A stretch of 64,000 bases of DNA from Caulobacter sp. NIBR1757 (GTDB taxonomy: Bacteria; Pseudomonadota; Alphaproteobacteria; Caulobacterales; Caulobacteraceae). Both the position numbers and the translations under genes were made by a program. The number at the start of each line of letters is the position of its first letter. The first letter of the stretch is position 1. Below the pieces are notes generated by a model. The model was given only the letters and a program-made list of their open reading frames with translations, was not told the origin of the DNA and made no database searches. Positions 8,249 through 17,375 of the stretch are shown here, one piece after another. The stretch is taken from contig NZ_CP115463.1 in the NCBI RefSeq assembly GCF_027912495.1, positions 558,001 through 622,000 on the forward strand, given 5' to 3'.

Positions 8249-10293
8249 TGTTTCAAAGTAAGGACGCCACGCGCTTGAGGAACACCATCCGGACCCTCGC
8301 CCTGGCGGCCGCCTTCGGCGCCACGGCCCTCGCGCCCGCCGCGCCCGCCCTGGCCCAGACCCAGGTGCTCAACGTCCAGGACGCCGACATCCGCGCCTTC
8401 ATCCAGGACGTCGCCCGCAGCACCGGCCGGACCTTCATCATCGACCCCCGCGTCAAGGGCACGGTCAGCGTCGCCAGCGACGGGCCGCTGAGCAAGGGCG
8501 AGCTGTTCGAGGTGTTTCTCGCCACCCTGCGCTCGAATGGCTTCATCGCCATCCCGACGGGTCCGAGCAGCTATCGCATCGAGCCGGCCGAGAACGCCGC
8601 CCGCGGCCCCTCCGCCGGCCGCAGCGGTTTCGTCACCGAGGTCTTCCGCCTGCGCACCATCGACGCGGCCGGCGCCGCCGAGATGATCAAGCCGCTGGTC
8701 GGGCCGCAGGGCGTGGTCACCGCCAATCCGCGGGGCAACACCGTGGTCGTCGCCGACTACGCCGACAACATGCGCCGCATCCGCGGGCTGATCGGCCAGA
8801 TCGATCAGGACCGGGCCCAGGTGAAGACCATCACCCTGCAGTACAGCAGCGCCAGCGAGATCGCCCGGGTGCTGGGCGACCTGACCAGCGCGCCCGGCGC
8901 CGAAGGCAAGTCGGCCCGTGGCGCGGTCACCATCGTGGCGGTCGCGAGCAGCAACTCCATCATGCTGCGCGGCGATTCCGAGGCCATCGCCCGGCTGATC
9001 CCGATCATCACCGACCTCGACCGCCGGGCCCAATCGAGCGCCGATATCCAGGTCGTCTTCCTCAAGCACGCCAACGCCGAAGAGATGCTGCCGGTGCTGC
9101 AGCAACTGGTCGGCCAGCAGCCGACCACGTCGGGGACCGCCAGCGGCGGCAAGAGCACGGTCGAGGCGGCGCCCGCCACCGCCGCGACGGCGGGCTCCCA
9201 GCGCGCCAACCTGGCCCGCTATCCGGGCGCCAACGCCCTGATCATCAGCGCCGATCCCGAGACCCAGCGCATGCTGGCCGAGGTCATCCGCCAGCTCGAC
9301 GTGCGCCGCGAACAGGTGCTGGTCGAGGCCATCGTCGTCGAGGTCTCCGACGGCACGGCCCAGCGACTGGGGGTCCAGACCATCCTCGGCAGCGAGAACG
9401 GCAATGTGCCGTTCGCCACCACCAACTATTCCAACACCGGCCCCAACATCCTGGCCCTGACCGGGGCCATCGTCGGCCAGAACAACCTGCCCGAGGACAG
9501 CGACCTGCTGGCCCAGCTGCAGGAGGCCGCGGTCAGCTCGCTGCTCAACACCAACGGCATGCTCGGGGCGGTCACCGGCACGCTGAGCGGCGACACGATG
9601 TTCGGCTTCATCATCAACGCCGTGCGGGAGGACAACTCCTCCAAGCTGCTGTCGACGCCCCACATCCTGACCCTCGACAACCGCGAGGCCTCGATCCTGG
9701 TCGGCCAGGAAATCCCCATCACCACCGGCGAGGCGCTGGGCGACGCCAACTCCAACCCGTTCCGGACCATCCAGCGCCAGGACGTCGGCATCAAGCTGAC
9801 CGTCACGCCGCAGATCAACGCCGGCGGCGGCATCACCCTGCACCTGCGCCAGGAGGTGTCGGCCATCGCCGGCACGGTGACGACCAACAATCCCGAGCTG
9901 ATCCTCAACAAGCGCGTGGTCGAGACCACCGCCGTCATCGGCGATGGCGAGATCGTCGTGCTTGGCGGCCTGCTGCAGCAGGACGAGACCATCAGCCTGG
10001 AGCGCACCCCGCTGATCAGCGACGTGCCGCTGCTGGGCGAGCTGTTCAAGAGCCGGGCCCGCGAGGGCAAGCGCACCAACCTGATGATCTTCCTGCGGCC
10101 CCGCATCATCCGCAACGACGCGGACGCCCGGGCCGTCACCGGGCCGCGCTACGAGTTCATGCGCCAGCAGCCCGCCCTGACCGGCAAGGACGGCGTCAAC
10201 GCGCTCGACACGGTGGTCATCGACCAGCTGGGCGCGACGCCGCCCAACGTCCCGCCGCCGCCGCCGGTCCAGGCGCCCGTGCCGCCCAAATGA
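8245..10293 (+). CDS. gspD: Type II secretion outer-membrane secretin
   Basis: About 682 residues. A signal peptide (LALAAAFGATALAPAAPALA) is followed by the N0 domain (VLNVQDADIRAFIQDVARS) and N1-N3 modules (FRLRTIDAAGAAEMIKPL, ITLQYSSASEIARVLGDL, VFLKHANAEEMLPVLQQL). The C-terminal secretin barrel contains LLSTPHILTLDNREASILVG, VGIKLTVTPQINAG and GEIVVLGGLLQQDE. It forms the outer-membrane exit channel, normally as a 15-mer. The C-terminus ends in a proline-rich tail rather than a clear S-domain, and no pilotin (GspS) gene is present nearby. The start overlaps gspC and the stop overlaps gspE by four bases. Confidence 0.96.
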   Translation: MMFQSKDATRLRNTIRTLALAAAFGATALAPAAPALAQTQVLNVQDADIRAFIQDVARSTGRTFIIDPRVKGTVSVASDGPLSKGELFEVFLATLRSNGFIAIPTGPSSYRIEPAENAARGPSAGRSGFVTEVFRLRTIDAAGAAEMIKPLVGPQGVVTANPRGNTVVVADYADNMRRIRGLIGQIDQDRAQVKTITLQYSSASEIARVLGDLTSAPGAEGKSARGAVTIVAVASSNSIMLRGDSEAIARLIPIITDLDRRAQSSADIQVVFLKHANAEEMLPVLQQLVGQQPTTSGTASGGKSTVEAAPATAATAGSQRANLARYPGANALIISADPETQRMLAEVIRQLDVRREQVLVEAIVVEVSDGTAQRLGVQTILGSENGNVPFATTNYSNTGPNILALTGAIVGQNNLPEDSDLLAQLQEAAVSSLLNTNGMLGAVTGTLSGDTMFGFIINAVREDNSSKLLSTPHILTLDNREASILVGQEIPITTGEALGDANSNPFRTIQRQDVGIKLTVTPQINAGGGITLHLRQEVSAIAGTVTTNNPELILNKRVVETTAVIGDGEIVVLGGLLQQDETISLERTPLISDVPLLGELFKSRAREGKRTNLMIFLRPRIIRNDADARAVTGPRYEFMRQQPALTGKDGVNALDTVVIDQLGATPPNVPPPPPVQAPVPPK

Positions 10294-11795
10294 CCGTGCT
10301 GGCCGATCCCACCCTGTCCTACGGCTTCGCCAAGCGGGCCGGCGTTCTGCTGCTGTCGCTGGGCGAGACGGCCCGCGTCGGCCTGCGCGAGGGATCGGAC
10401 CCGGCCGCCCTGGTCGAGGCCCGCCGGGTCCTGGGCCGGCCGCTCTCCATCGAGACCCTGTCCGGCGCCGCCTTCGACCGCCAGTTCTCGGAAGTCTACG
10501 CCGGCGAGGGCCTGGCGGCCTCCAGCGCCGACAGCGTCGAGATGGCGGGGGGCCTGGACTCGCTGCTCGACGACATCCCGGCGACGGCCGACCTGCTGGA
10601 TCCGCAGGACGAGGCGCCGGTCATCCGCCTGATCAACGGCCTGATCGCCGAGGCCGCGCGGCTGGGCGCCTCCGACATCCACATCGAGCCCTTCGAGCGG
10701 ACGGTCACCGTCCGCTTCCGCATCGACGGCGTGCTCCGGGAGGTGCTCAGCCTGCCCCAGCGCATCGGTCCGCTGCTGGTCTCGCGCATCAAGGTCATGG
10801 CCCGCCTCGACATCGCCGAGAAGCGCCTGCCGCAGGACGGCCGCATCTCCCTGGCGCTGGGCGGCAAGGCGCTGGACGTCCGCGTCTCGACGCTCCCGGC
10901 CCGGGTCGGCGAGCGGGTGGTGCTGCGCATCCTCGACAAGGACCAGGCCGGCCTGCAACTGCGGGAACTGGGCATGCCGCCGGCCCTGCTCCGCGTCTTC
11001 GAAAGCGCGGTGCGCGAGCCGCACGGCATCATCCTGGTCACCGGCCCCACGGGCTCGGGCAAGACGACGACCCTGTATGCGGGCCTGGCCCTGCTCAACG
11101 ACGCCAGCCGCAATATCCTGACCATCGAGGACCCGGTCGAGTACGCCATGCACGGCGTCGGCCAGACCCAGGTCAACACCCGGGTCGGCATGACCTTCGC
11201 CGCCGGCCTGCGGGCTATCCTGCGCCAGGATCCGGACGTGGTCATGGTCGGCGAGATCCGCGACAGCGAGACCGCCCAGGTCGCCGTCCAGGCCGCCCTG
11301 ACCGGCCACCTGGTGCTGTCCACCGTCCACACCAACGACGCGGCCGGCGCGGTGACCCGCCTGCGCGACATGGGGGTGGAGCCCTTCCTGCTGGCCTCCA
11401 CCCTGCGCACGGTCCTGGCCCAGCGGCTGGTGCGGCGGCTCTGCGAAACCTGCCGTGAGCCGCATCCGGCAGGGCCCGTCGCCGCCCGCCGGCTGGGCGT
11501 CGGCGAGGATGCGACCCTGTTCCGCGCCAAGGGCTGCCCGGCCTGCAATCACACCGGCTACCAGGGCCGGGTCGGGGTCTACGAGGCCATCCGGATCGAC
11601 GACCATGTGCGCGGCCTGATCGCCGCCGGCGCCGATGAGCAGGCGCTCAGCGCCGGGCTCTCCGAAACCGGCGACCTCGCCGCCGCCGCCCGTGAGCTGG
11701 TGCTGGCCGGCGTCACGACCCTGGAGGAGATGCTGCGCGTCACCCGCCAGGACGCCGAGCCCAGAGTGGGAGCCGAGGGCCATGGCGGCGTTTGA
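10290..11795 (+). CDS. gspE: Type II secretion ATPase
   Basis: A 501-residue cytoplasmic hexameric ATPase that powers pseudopilus assembly. It shows the N1E-like start, the N2E region (LGASDIHIEPFERTVTVRFR), a Walker A box (GPTGSGKTTTLYAGL), an Asp box (ILTIEDPVEY), a Walker B region (RQDPDVVMVGEIRD), a His box (LSTVHTNDAAGAVTRL), and a tetracysteine zinc motif built from CETC and CPAC. All catalytic elements are intact. It is embedded in the gsp operon with a four-base overlap on its 5' side; the next gene starts inside its 3' end. Confidence 0.97.
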   Translation: MTVLADPTLSYGFAKRAGVLLLSLGETARVGLREGSDPAALVEARRVLGRPLSIETLSGAAFDRQFSEVYAGEGLAASSADSVEMAGGLDSLLDDIPATADLLDPQDEAPVIRLINGLIAEAARLGASDIHIEPFERTVTVRFRIDGVLREVLSLPQRIGPLLVSRIKVMARLDIAEKRLPQDGRISLALGGKALDVRVSTLPARVGERVVLRILDKDQAGLQLRELGMPPALLRVFESAVREPHGIILVTGPTGSGKTTTLYAGLALLNDASRNILTIEDPVEYAMHGVGQTQVNTRVGMTFAAGLRAILRQDPDVVMVGEIRDSETAQVAVQAALTGHLVLSTVHTNDAAGAVTRLRDMGVEPFLLASTLRTVLAQRLVRRLCETCREPHPAGPVAARRLGVGEDATLFRAKGCPACNHTGYQGRVGVYEAIRIDDHVRGLIAAGADEQALSAGLSETGDLAAAARELVLAGVTTLEEMLRVTRQDAEPRVGAEGHGGV

Positions 11796-12987
11796 GTATC
11801 TGGCGCTCGACACCCGGGGGACGGCCCGCAACGGCGTCGTCAGCGCCCCGGACGAGACAGCCGCGCGCGCCATCCTGGAAAAGCGCCGCCTCGCCCCCGT
11901 CCGCCTGATCGCCGCCAACGACAGCGGTCCGGCCCTTGGCCTGTTTCGCGAGAAGCTGTCGCCCCGGGACCTGTCGCTGATCACCCGCCAGCTCTCGACC
12001 CTGGTCTCGGTCAGCCCCCTCGAGGAGGCGCTGCGGGCCATCGCCCAGAACAGCGAGCAGCCCAAGGTCCGCGCCATCCTCGGCGAGGTCCATTCGGGCA
12101 TCACCGAAGGCTTCCGCCTGTCGGAAGCCATGGGCCGGCGGCCGGCCAGCTTCCCGCCCCTGTACCGGGCGATGGTTTCGGCCGGCGAGTCCTCCGGCTC
12201 GCTTCCGACCATCCTCGACCGCCTCGCCGACCTGCTGGAGCAGGAACAGGCGGTGCGCGCCCGGCTGACGACGGCCCTGGTCTATCCGATCGCCCTGGCC
12301 GCCACCGCCGTCCTGGTGGTCATCGCCCTGCTGACCTTCGTCATCCCCAAGGTGGTCGACCAGTTCGACAGCATGGGCCAGACCCTGCCGTTGCTGACCC
12401 GCCTGATCATCGGCCTCTCCAACGCCATGCGAGACTTTGGCTGGGTCGGGCTGATCGTCCTGGCGCTGGCCGGACTGGCCTTCGCCCAGGGGATGCGGAA
12501 CCCGGCCTTCCGGCTGGCCGTGGACGGCGTCCTGCTGCGGCTGCCCCTGCTCGGCCGGCTGCAGCGCGAGGCCAACGCCGCCCGCCTGGCCCGCACCCTG
12601 TCGACCATGCTGGCCAGCGGCCTGCCGATCCTCGAGGGCCTGACCCTGACCGCCCGCACGGTCGGCAACAGCGTGCTGCGCCGCGCCACCGAGGACATGA
12701 CCGTCTCGATCCGCGAGGGCGGCGGCCTGTCGGCGGCCCTGCGCAAGGCCGGGGTGTTCCCGCCGGTGCTGCTCTACATGGCCGCCAGCGGCGAGGCGTC
12801 GGGGCAGCTGGAAATGATGCTGTCGCGCGCCGCCGACTATCTGGAACGCGAGTTCAACACCTTCACCAGCGCCGCGCTCAGCCTGCTGGAGCCGGCGATC
12901 ATCATCGTCATGGGCGTGGTGGTCGCCACCATCGTCCTGTCCATCCTGCTGCCCATCCTGCAGATCAACACCCTGGCCATCGGTTAG
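11782..12987 (+). CDS. gspF: Type II secretion inner-membrane platform protein
   Basis: A 401-residue polytopic platform protein that contacts GspE and GspL. The start ATG 11782 overlaps the gspE end by 14 bases. Two repeated cytoplasmic T2SSF domains are visible: one with LITRQLSTLVSVSPLEEALRA, the second with LARTLSTMLASGLPILEGL. Three hydrophobic segments are seen (VYPIALAATAVLVVIALLTF, WVGLIVLALAGLAF, IIIVMGVVVATIVLSILLPI), the usual GspF topology. Confidence 0.96.
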   Translation: MAAFEYLALDTRGTARNGVVSAPDETAARAILEKRRLAPVRLIAANDSGPALGLFREKLSPRDLSLITRQLSTLVSVSPLEEALRAIAQNSEQPKVRAILGEVHSGITEGFRLSEAMGRRPASFPPLYRAMVSAGESSGSLPTILDRLADLLEQEQAVRARLTTALVYPIALAATAVLVVIALLTFVIPKVVDQFDSMGQTLPLLTRLIIGLSNAMRDFGWVGLIVLALAGLAFAQGMRNPAFRLAVDGVLLRLPLLGRLQREANAARLARTLSTMLASGLPILEGLTLTARTVGNSVLRRATEDMTVSIREGGGLSAALRKAGVFPPVLLYMAASGEASGQLEMMLSRAADYLEREFNTFTSAALSLLEPAIIIVMGVVVATIVLSILLPILQINTLAIG

Positions 12988-12991
12988 AACC

Positions 12992-13432
12992 ATGTCGCAC
13001 GAGCCCGAAGACAAACGCCCCCGCCGCGCCGGCTTCACCCTGGTGGAGATGATGGTGGTGGTCGTCATCCTCGGCCTGCTGGCCACGGTGGTGATCATCA
13101 ACGTCCTGCCGGCCCAGGGCCGGGCCATGAAGGAGAAGGCCCGCGCCGACATCGCCACCCTGGAGCAGGCGGTGGAGAGCTATCGCCTCGACACCTTCGC
13201 CTTCCCGCGCGGCGAGGCGGGCCTGCAGGCCCTGACCACGCCCCCGAGCGGCGTCGCGGCCAGCCGCTATCGCGAGGGCGGCTACATCAAGCGGCTGCCG
13301 GACGATCCCTGGGGTCATCCCTATCAGTACCGCTACCCGGGCCAGCATGGTCCGTTCGACATCTACAGCTACGGCGCCGATGGTCAGGAGGGCGGCGAAG
13401 GCGATGACGCGGACATTGGCAACTGGAAATAG
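12992..13432 (+). CDS. gspG: Type II secretion major pseudopilin
   Basis: A 146-residue major pseudopilin. It has a short basic leader ending in RRAG, then FTLVEMMVVVVILGLLATVV with the conserved Phe+1 and Glu+5 after the prepilin cleavage site. The globular part contains YRLDTFAFPRGEAGLQAL and DDPWGHPYQYRYPGQHGPFDIYSYG, which carry the calcium-binding loop of GspG, ending GDDADIGNW. It polymerises into the periplasmic pseudopilus. Prepilin peptidase (GspO) must act on it but is not encoded in this window. Confidence 0.97.
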   Translation: MSHEPEDKRPRRAGFTLVEMMVVVVILGLLATVVIINVLPAQGRAMKEKARADIATLEQAVESYRLDTFAFPRGEAGLQALTTPPSGVAASRYREGGYIKRLPDDPWGHPYQYRYPGQHGPFDIYSYGADGQEGGEGDDADIGNWK

Positions 13433-13883
13433 CCCCAAGAGGCGTTTGGCCCGGCCCGGCTTCACCCTCGTCGAGCTGATGGTGGTGCTGGCGGTGCTGG
13501 GGCTGATGGCGACGGTGGTGGTCGTGGCCATTCCCGATGGCGCGATGACGCTCGCCGCCGAGGGCGACCGCTTCGCCGCCCGGCTGAAGCGGGCGCAGGA
13601 GGAGGCCGTGCTGGTGAACCGGCCGGTGGAGGTGGCGTTGAGCGACGACGGCTACGCGTTCCGGGTCCGTAAGGCGGGCGGCTGGCGGCCGCTCGACGAG
13701 GGTCCCTTCGAGCCCGAAACCTGGCTGCCCGGCACCGCCGTCATGGCCGACAAGGACGTCCGCCGGGTGACCTTCGATCCGACCGGCGTCGCCAATCCGG
13801 CCGGCTTCACCCTCCGCCGCAACGGCAAGGCCGTCGAGGTGCTGGTCGATGCGGCCGGCAATGTGAGGGTCGATGCGCGATAG
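13404..13883 (+). CDS. gspH: Type II secretion minor pseudopilin H
   Basis: Minor pseudopilin of about 159 residues with the cleavage signature RPG-FTLVELMVVLAVLGLMA. ATG 13404 lies inside the 3' end of gspG (29-base overlap) with a purine-rich AGGAGGGCGGCGAAG upstream; an earlier in-frame ATG at 13347 would give a long unlikely leader. The rest has the GspH pattern (LKRAQEEAVLVNRPVEVAL, FDPTGVANPAGFTLRRNG). It forms the pseudopilus with GspI-K. Confidence 0.9.
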   Translation: MTRTLATGNSPKRRLARPGFTLVELMVVLAVLGLMATVVVVAIPDGAMTLAAEGDRFAARLKRAQEEAVLVNRPVEVALSDDGYAFRVRKAGGWRPLDEGPFEPETWLPGTAVMADKDVRRVTFDPTGVANPAGFTLRRNGKAVEVLVDAAGNVRVDAR

Positions 13884-14235
13884 GGCCGGATTCACCCTCA
13901 TCGAGCTCTTGGTGGCGCTGACGGTGTTCAGCCTGGCCGCCATGGCGCTGATCAACCTGTCGGGCGAGAACACCCGCGCCGCCGGCCGGATCGAGACCAA
14001 GGCCCTGGCCGCCGTGGTCGCCGAGAACCGCGCCGTCGAGGCGCTGACCAGCGATCGGCCGCCGCCCCTCGGCGTCGCCAACGGCGTCGAGCAGGCGGGA
14101 ATGCGGACCTGGCGATGGAGCCGCAAGGTCGCCGCCACCGGCGACCCGGATATCCTGCGCATCGACATCGTGGTGCTCGACCCCGCGACCCCGCGCCCGG
14201 CCAGCGTGCTGACCGTGTTCCGGAGCGTGCGATGA
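13873..14235 (+). CDS. gspI: Type II secretion minor pseudopilin I
   Basis: A 120-residue tip pseudopilin with leader MRDRAG and helix FTLIELLVALTVFSLAAMAL. It is followed by LAAVVAENRAVEAL, the GspI-type region preceding the small globular domain. The start overlaps gspH by 11 bases and the stop overlaps gspJ by four. It is expected to form the I-J-K tip complex. Confidence 0.92.
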   Translation: MRDRAGFTLIELLVALTVFSLAAMALINLSGENTRAAGRIETKALAAVVAENRAVEALTSDRPPPLGVANGVEQAGMRTWRWSRKVAATGDPDILRIDIVVLDPATPRPASVLTVFRSVR

Positions 14236-14831
14236 GGCGCGGTGGCTTCACCCTGATCGAGATGCTGGTGGCGTTGCTGGTCTTCGGCCTGCTGGCCGCC
14301 GCCGGGGCGGCGGTGATGGGCTCCACCCTGACCAGCCAGGCCGTGGTCAAGAGCCGGGTCGAGCGCTTCGCCGACTTCCAGCGCCTGCGCGCCACCCTGC
14401 GGGCCGACCTCGCCCAGGCCGCCCCGCGCCGCACGCGCGACACAGGCGGGACTCCGGCCGGCGTCGCCTTCATCGGCGGCGATCCCTGGGGCGGGGCCGG
14501 CGAGCGACTGTTCGTTGTCGTGCGCCGGGGCTGGGAAAACCCCGACCAGGCGCCGCGGCCCTCCCTGCAGTATGTCGAGTACCGCCTGTCCGATGGCCGC
14601 CTGGAGCGTCGGGTCCGCGCCGCCCTCGACGGGACGCCGCTGGGTCCCGCCCAGGTGCTGATCGACGGGGTCGAGACCAGCCAGGTGGCCTTCCTGCATC
14701 GCGGCGTCTGGCAGGCGTCGTGGAAGGGCCAGTCGGGGGTCGAGCTGCCGCGCGCGGTGCGCCTCGACCTGACGGTCGAGGGCCTGGGCCCGATCACCCA
14801 GCTGTTCCTGACCACGGGGGACAGCCGATGA
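14232..14831 (+). CDS. gspJ: Type II secretion minor pseudopilin J
   Basis: A 199-residue tip pseudopilin with leader MRRGG and helix FTLIEMLVALLVFGLLAAAG. The globular part includes FADFQRLRATLRADLAQAAP and the GspJ-type strand LQYVEYRLSDGRLERRV. The start is coupled to gspI (ATGA overlap) and the stop overlaps gspK. Confidence 0.93.
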   Translation: MRRGGFTLIEMLVALLVFGLLAAAGAAVMGSTLTSQAVVKSRVERFADFQRLRATLRADLAQAAPRRTRDTGGTPAGVAFIGGDPWGGAGERLFVVVRRGWENPDQAPRPSLQYVEYRLSDGRLERRVRAALDGTPLGPAQVLIDGVETSQVAFLHRGVWQASWKGQSGVELPRAVRLDLTVEGLGPITQLFLTTGDSR

Positions 14832-15826
14832 TCTGTCCTCCGGTCAAGACTGTGGGCAAGCCGCATGAGCGGGGCGTCGCCCTGCTCACCGTCCTGTTGA
14901 TGGTGGCGGTGATGTCGGCCATCGCCGTCGGCGTGCTGGACGATATCCGCTTCGGCCTGCGGCGCACCTTCAATGCCGCAACGGCGACGCAGGGGCAGTA
15001 TTTCGCCCTGGGGGCCGAGGAACTGGCCCGGGCCCGGATCAGCCGGCTGCTGGAGCGGGACGCTGTCCGCACCTCGCTGGAGGGCGGCTGGAACGGCCGG
15101 CCCATCGTCTTCCCGATCGAGAACGGCCAGATCCTGGCCCGGGTCAGCGACGCCACCGGCTGCTTCAATCTCAATAGCCTGGTGCTGGCCGGCGGCGGCG
15201 AGCCCTTCGTGCGCCGCGAGCAGGGCGTGCGCCAGTTCACCGCCCTGCTGACGGCCCTGAACCAGCCCCAACCCGAGGGGCTGGCCGACGGCCTGGCCGA
15301 GTGGATGGACAGCAACAGCGTCGGCGCCCCGGGCACGGAGGACGACGGCTATCTGAAGGGGGCCAATCCCTATCGCACCGCCTCGGCGCCGCTGGCCGAG
15401 GTCAGCGAGCTGCGGGCCGTGCATGGCTTCACCCCGGCCGTCTATGCCGCCATCCGGCCCTATGTCTGCGCCTTGCCGACGACCGACCTGTCGCCAGTCA
15501 ACATCAATACGCTGGGTGTGGAGCGCGCCGTGGTCCTGACCGCCCTGACCGAGGGCGGCGTTTCCGTCACCGCCGCGCGCTCGGTGCTGGCCCAGCGCCC
15601 GGCCGGCGGGTTCGCCGATCTCGCCGCCTTCTGGTCCAACCCCGCCTTCGCCCAGCTGCCAGCCGACGCCGGCGTGCGCAGCCAGGTCGATCTGCGCTCC
15701 CGCTTCTTCGCCCTCGACGCCGAGGTCACCTTCGCCGGCGGCGATGTCACCCTCAGTTCCCTGTTCGAAGCCCCTTCGCCCGGCGGCGTCCGCCTGGTCG
15801 CCCGCCGCTGGACCCACGACGAATGA
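14828..15826 (+). CDS. gspK: Type II secretion minor pseudopilin K
   Basis: A 332-residue tip pseudopilin, the largest of the set as expected. The leader ends in HERG, then VALLTVLLMVAVMSAIAV; the usual Glu+5 is absent, which is normal for GspK at the pseudopilus tip. The large alpha domain contains CFNLNSLV, LADGLAEWMDSNS and LPTTDLSPVNINT, typical of GspK. It is translationally coupled on both sides. Confidence 0.94.
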   Translation: MICPPVKTVGKPHERGVALLTVLLMVAVMSAIAVGVLDDIRFGLRRTFNAATATQGQYFALGAEELARARISRLLERDAVRTSLEGGWNGRPIVFPIENGQILARVSDATGCFNLNSLVLAGGGEPFVRREQGVRQFTALLTALNQPQPEGLADGLAEWMDSNSVGAPGTEDDGYLKGANPYRTASAPLAEVSELRAVHGFTPAVYAAIRPYVCALPTTDLSPVNINTLGVERAVVLTALTEGGVSVTAARSVLAQRPAGGFADLAAFWSNPAFAQLPADAGVRSQVDLRSRFFALDAEVTFAGGDVTLSSLFEAPSPGGVRLVARRWTHDE

Positions 15827-16911
15827 ACCGCCTGATCATCCTGTTCGCCGATCCCGACCGTCCGCCGGAAGTCCTGGAGTCCCAGGATGGCGAGGTGCTG
15901 CGTTATGAGGTCCTCCGCCAGGGCGAGGCCGAGGCCTGGGCGCCGGCCCGCACCATCCTGGTCGTTCCCGGCGCCGATGTCGCCGCCCGCTGGCTGGACC
16001 TGCCCGCCGCCAGCGACGCCCAGGCGCGCTCGGCCGCCGGGTTCATGCTGGAAGAGGCCCTGGCCGCCGCGCCGGAACGTCAGCACATCGCCGTCGGGCC
16101 CCGTGGGGACGGACCCCGGCTGACCGCCGTGGTCGACGCCCCGCGCCTGCAGGGCTGGCTGGACCGGGCCGCCGCGCTGGGGGTGACGCCGGACGTGGTC
16201 ACCCCCGACCATCTGATCCTGCCCCCGGCGGACGACAGGCTGGTCGGCGTCCGCTTCGGCCAGCTGTTGTCGGTGCGCGGTCATGACCTGGCCCTTTCCG
16301 GCGAGCCGGAGCTGCTGGCGGCCGTGCTGGGCGAGCGGACGCCGACGCCGGCCAACCCGCTGGAATCCGCCGCCCTGCTGGCCCGCGGCGCCGAAGCCCC
16401 GGCCATCAACCTGCTGCAGGGCGCCTTCGCGCCGGGCGGCGAACGGACCGAGAGCGGCGGCTGGAAGCGCGCCATCGTCCTCGCGGCGCTGTTGCTGATC
16501 TCGCCGCTGCTGATCGCCGGCGCCCAGATCGCCCGCAACACCGGCGCGGCGCTGGGGCTGGAAGACCGCGCCGATCGCCGGGCCGTGGCCATGGTCCCCT
16601 CCCTGCGCGGGACGAGCGACCCCGCCGGCCAGGCCCTGGCCCGGCTGGAGGCCCGCCACGCCGCCGACCGCTTCCTCGACCTGACGGCGGCGACCTTCCA
16701 GGTGGTCCAGGCCAGCGGCCCGGTGCGCATGGAAACCCTGGTCTACGGCGAGGACGGCGCCCTGCGGATCAGCGTCGCCTACGCCAACTACTCCGACCTC
16801 GACACCCTGAAGGCCGCCGCCGCCCAGGCCGGCCTCGACCTGGTCGAGGATTCCACCGTCACCGAAGGCGGCCGCATCAGCACCGACCTCATCGTCAGGA
16901 GCCCCCGATGA
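15823..16911 (+). CDS. gspL: Type II secretion protein L
   Basis: A 362-residue bitopic inner-membrane protein that recruits GspE. The cytoplasmic part has the actin-like GspL fold with ILVVPGADVAARWLDLP and AAGFMLEEALA. A single transmembrane segment (IVLAALLLISPLLIAGAQIA) follows at about residues 220-240. The periplasmic ferredoxin-like domain ends ISTDLIVRSPR. It overlaps gspK and gspM by four bases each. Confidence 0.9.
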   Translation: MNRLIILFADPDRPPEVLESQDGEVLRYEVLRQGEAEAWAPARTILVVPGADVAARWLDLPAASDAQARSAAGFMLEEALAAAPERQHIAVGPRGDGPRLTAVVDAPRLQGWLDRAAALGVTPDVVTPDHLILPPADDRLVGVRFGQLLSVRGHDLALSGEPELLAAVLGERTPTPANPLESAALLARGAEAPAINLLQGAFAPGGERTESGGWKRAIVLAALLLISPLLIAGAQIARNTGAALGLEDRADRRAVAMVPSLRGTSDPAGQALARLEARHAADRFLDLTAATFQVVQASGPVRMETLVYGEDGALRISVAYANYSDLDTLKAAAAQAGLDLVEDSTVTEGGRISTDLIVRSPR

Positions 16912-17375
16912 TCGACCGCCTGCGCCTCGCCTGGCAGGCCCGGTCCCGCCGCGAGCAGATCATGCTGGCGGCAATGGGCCTGGCGCTGCTGATCGTCTTC
17001 GGCTGGTTCGCCGTGCTGGCGCCCCTGAACGGCGCGGTGAAGGGCTCGGAGGTTCGCCTGCGCAAGGCCGGCGACCGTTTCGCCCAGCTTGACGCCGCCG
17101 CCCGAAGCGGTGGCCTTCCCGTGACATCGGGCCAACCGTTGTCGGCGGTGGTCGACGCCTCGGCCGCCGCCGCCGGACTGACCATCGACCGCCGGCGCGA
17201 GGAGGCCGATGGCCGCCTGACCGTCTGGCTGAACGGCGCCGATCCGGGGCTGCTTATGACCTGGCTGACCGGCCTGGCCCGCGCCCAGGGCGTCGCGGTC
17301 AGCGACATGACGGCCTCCCGCATCGACGGGGGCCTGCTGGAGGTCCAGGTCACCCTGGGGCGGGCCGCGTCATGA
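16908..17375 (+). CDS. gspM: Type II secretion protein M
   Basis: A 155-residue bitopic partner of GspL. It has a short basic cytoplasmic tail with RSRREQIMLAAMG, a transmembrane segment (LALLIVFGWFAVLAPL) and a small periplasmic ferredoxin-like domain ending DGGLLEVQVTLGRA. Size, topology and place between gspL and gspN support the call more than any single motif. Confidence 0.88.
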   Translation: MIDRLRLAWQARSRREQIMLAAMGLALLIVFGWFAVLAPLNGAVKGSEVRLRKAGDRFAQLDAAARSGGLPVTSGQPLSAVVDASAAAAGLTIDRRREEADGRLTVWLNGADPGLLMTWLTGLARAQGVAVSDMTASRIDGGLLEVQVTLGRAAS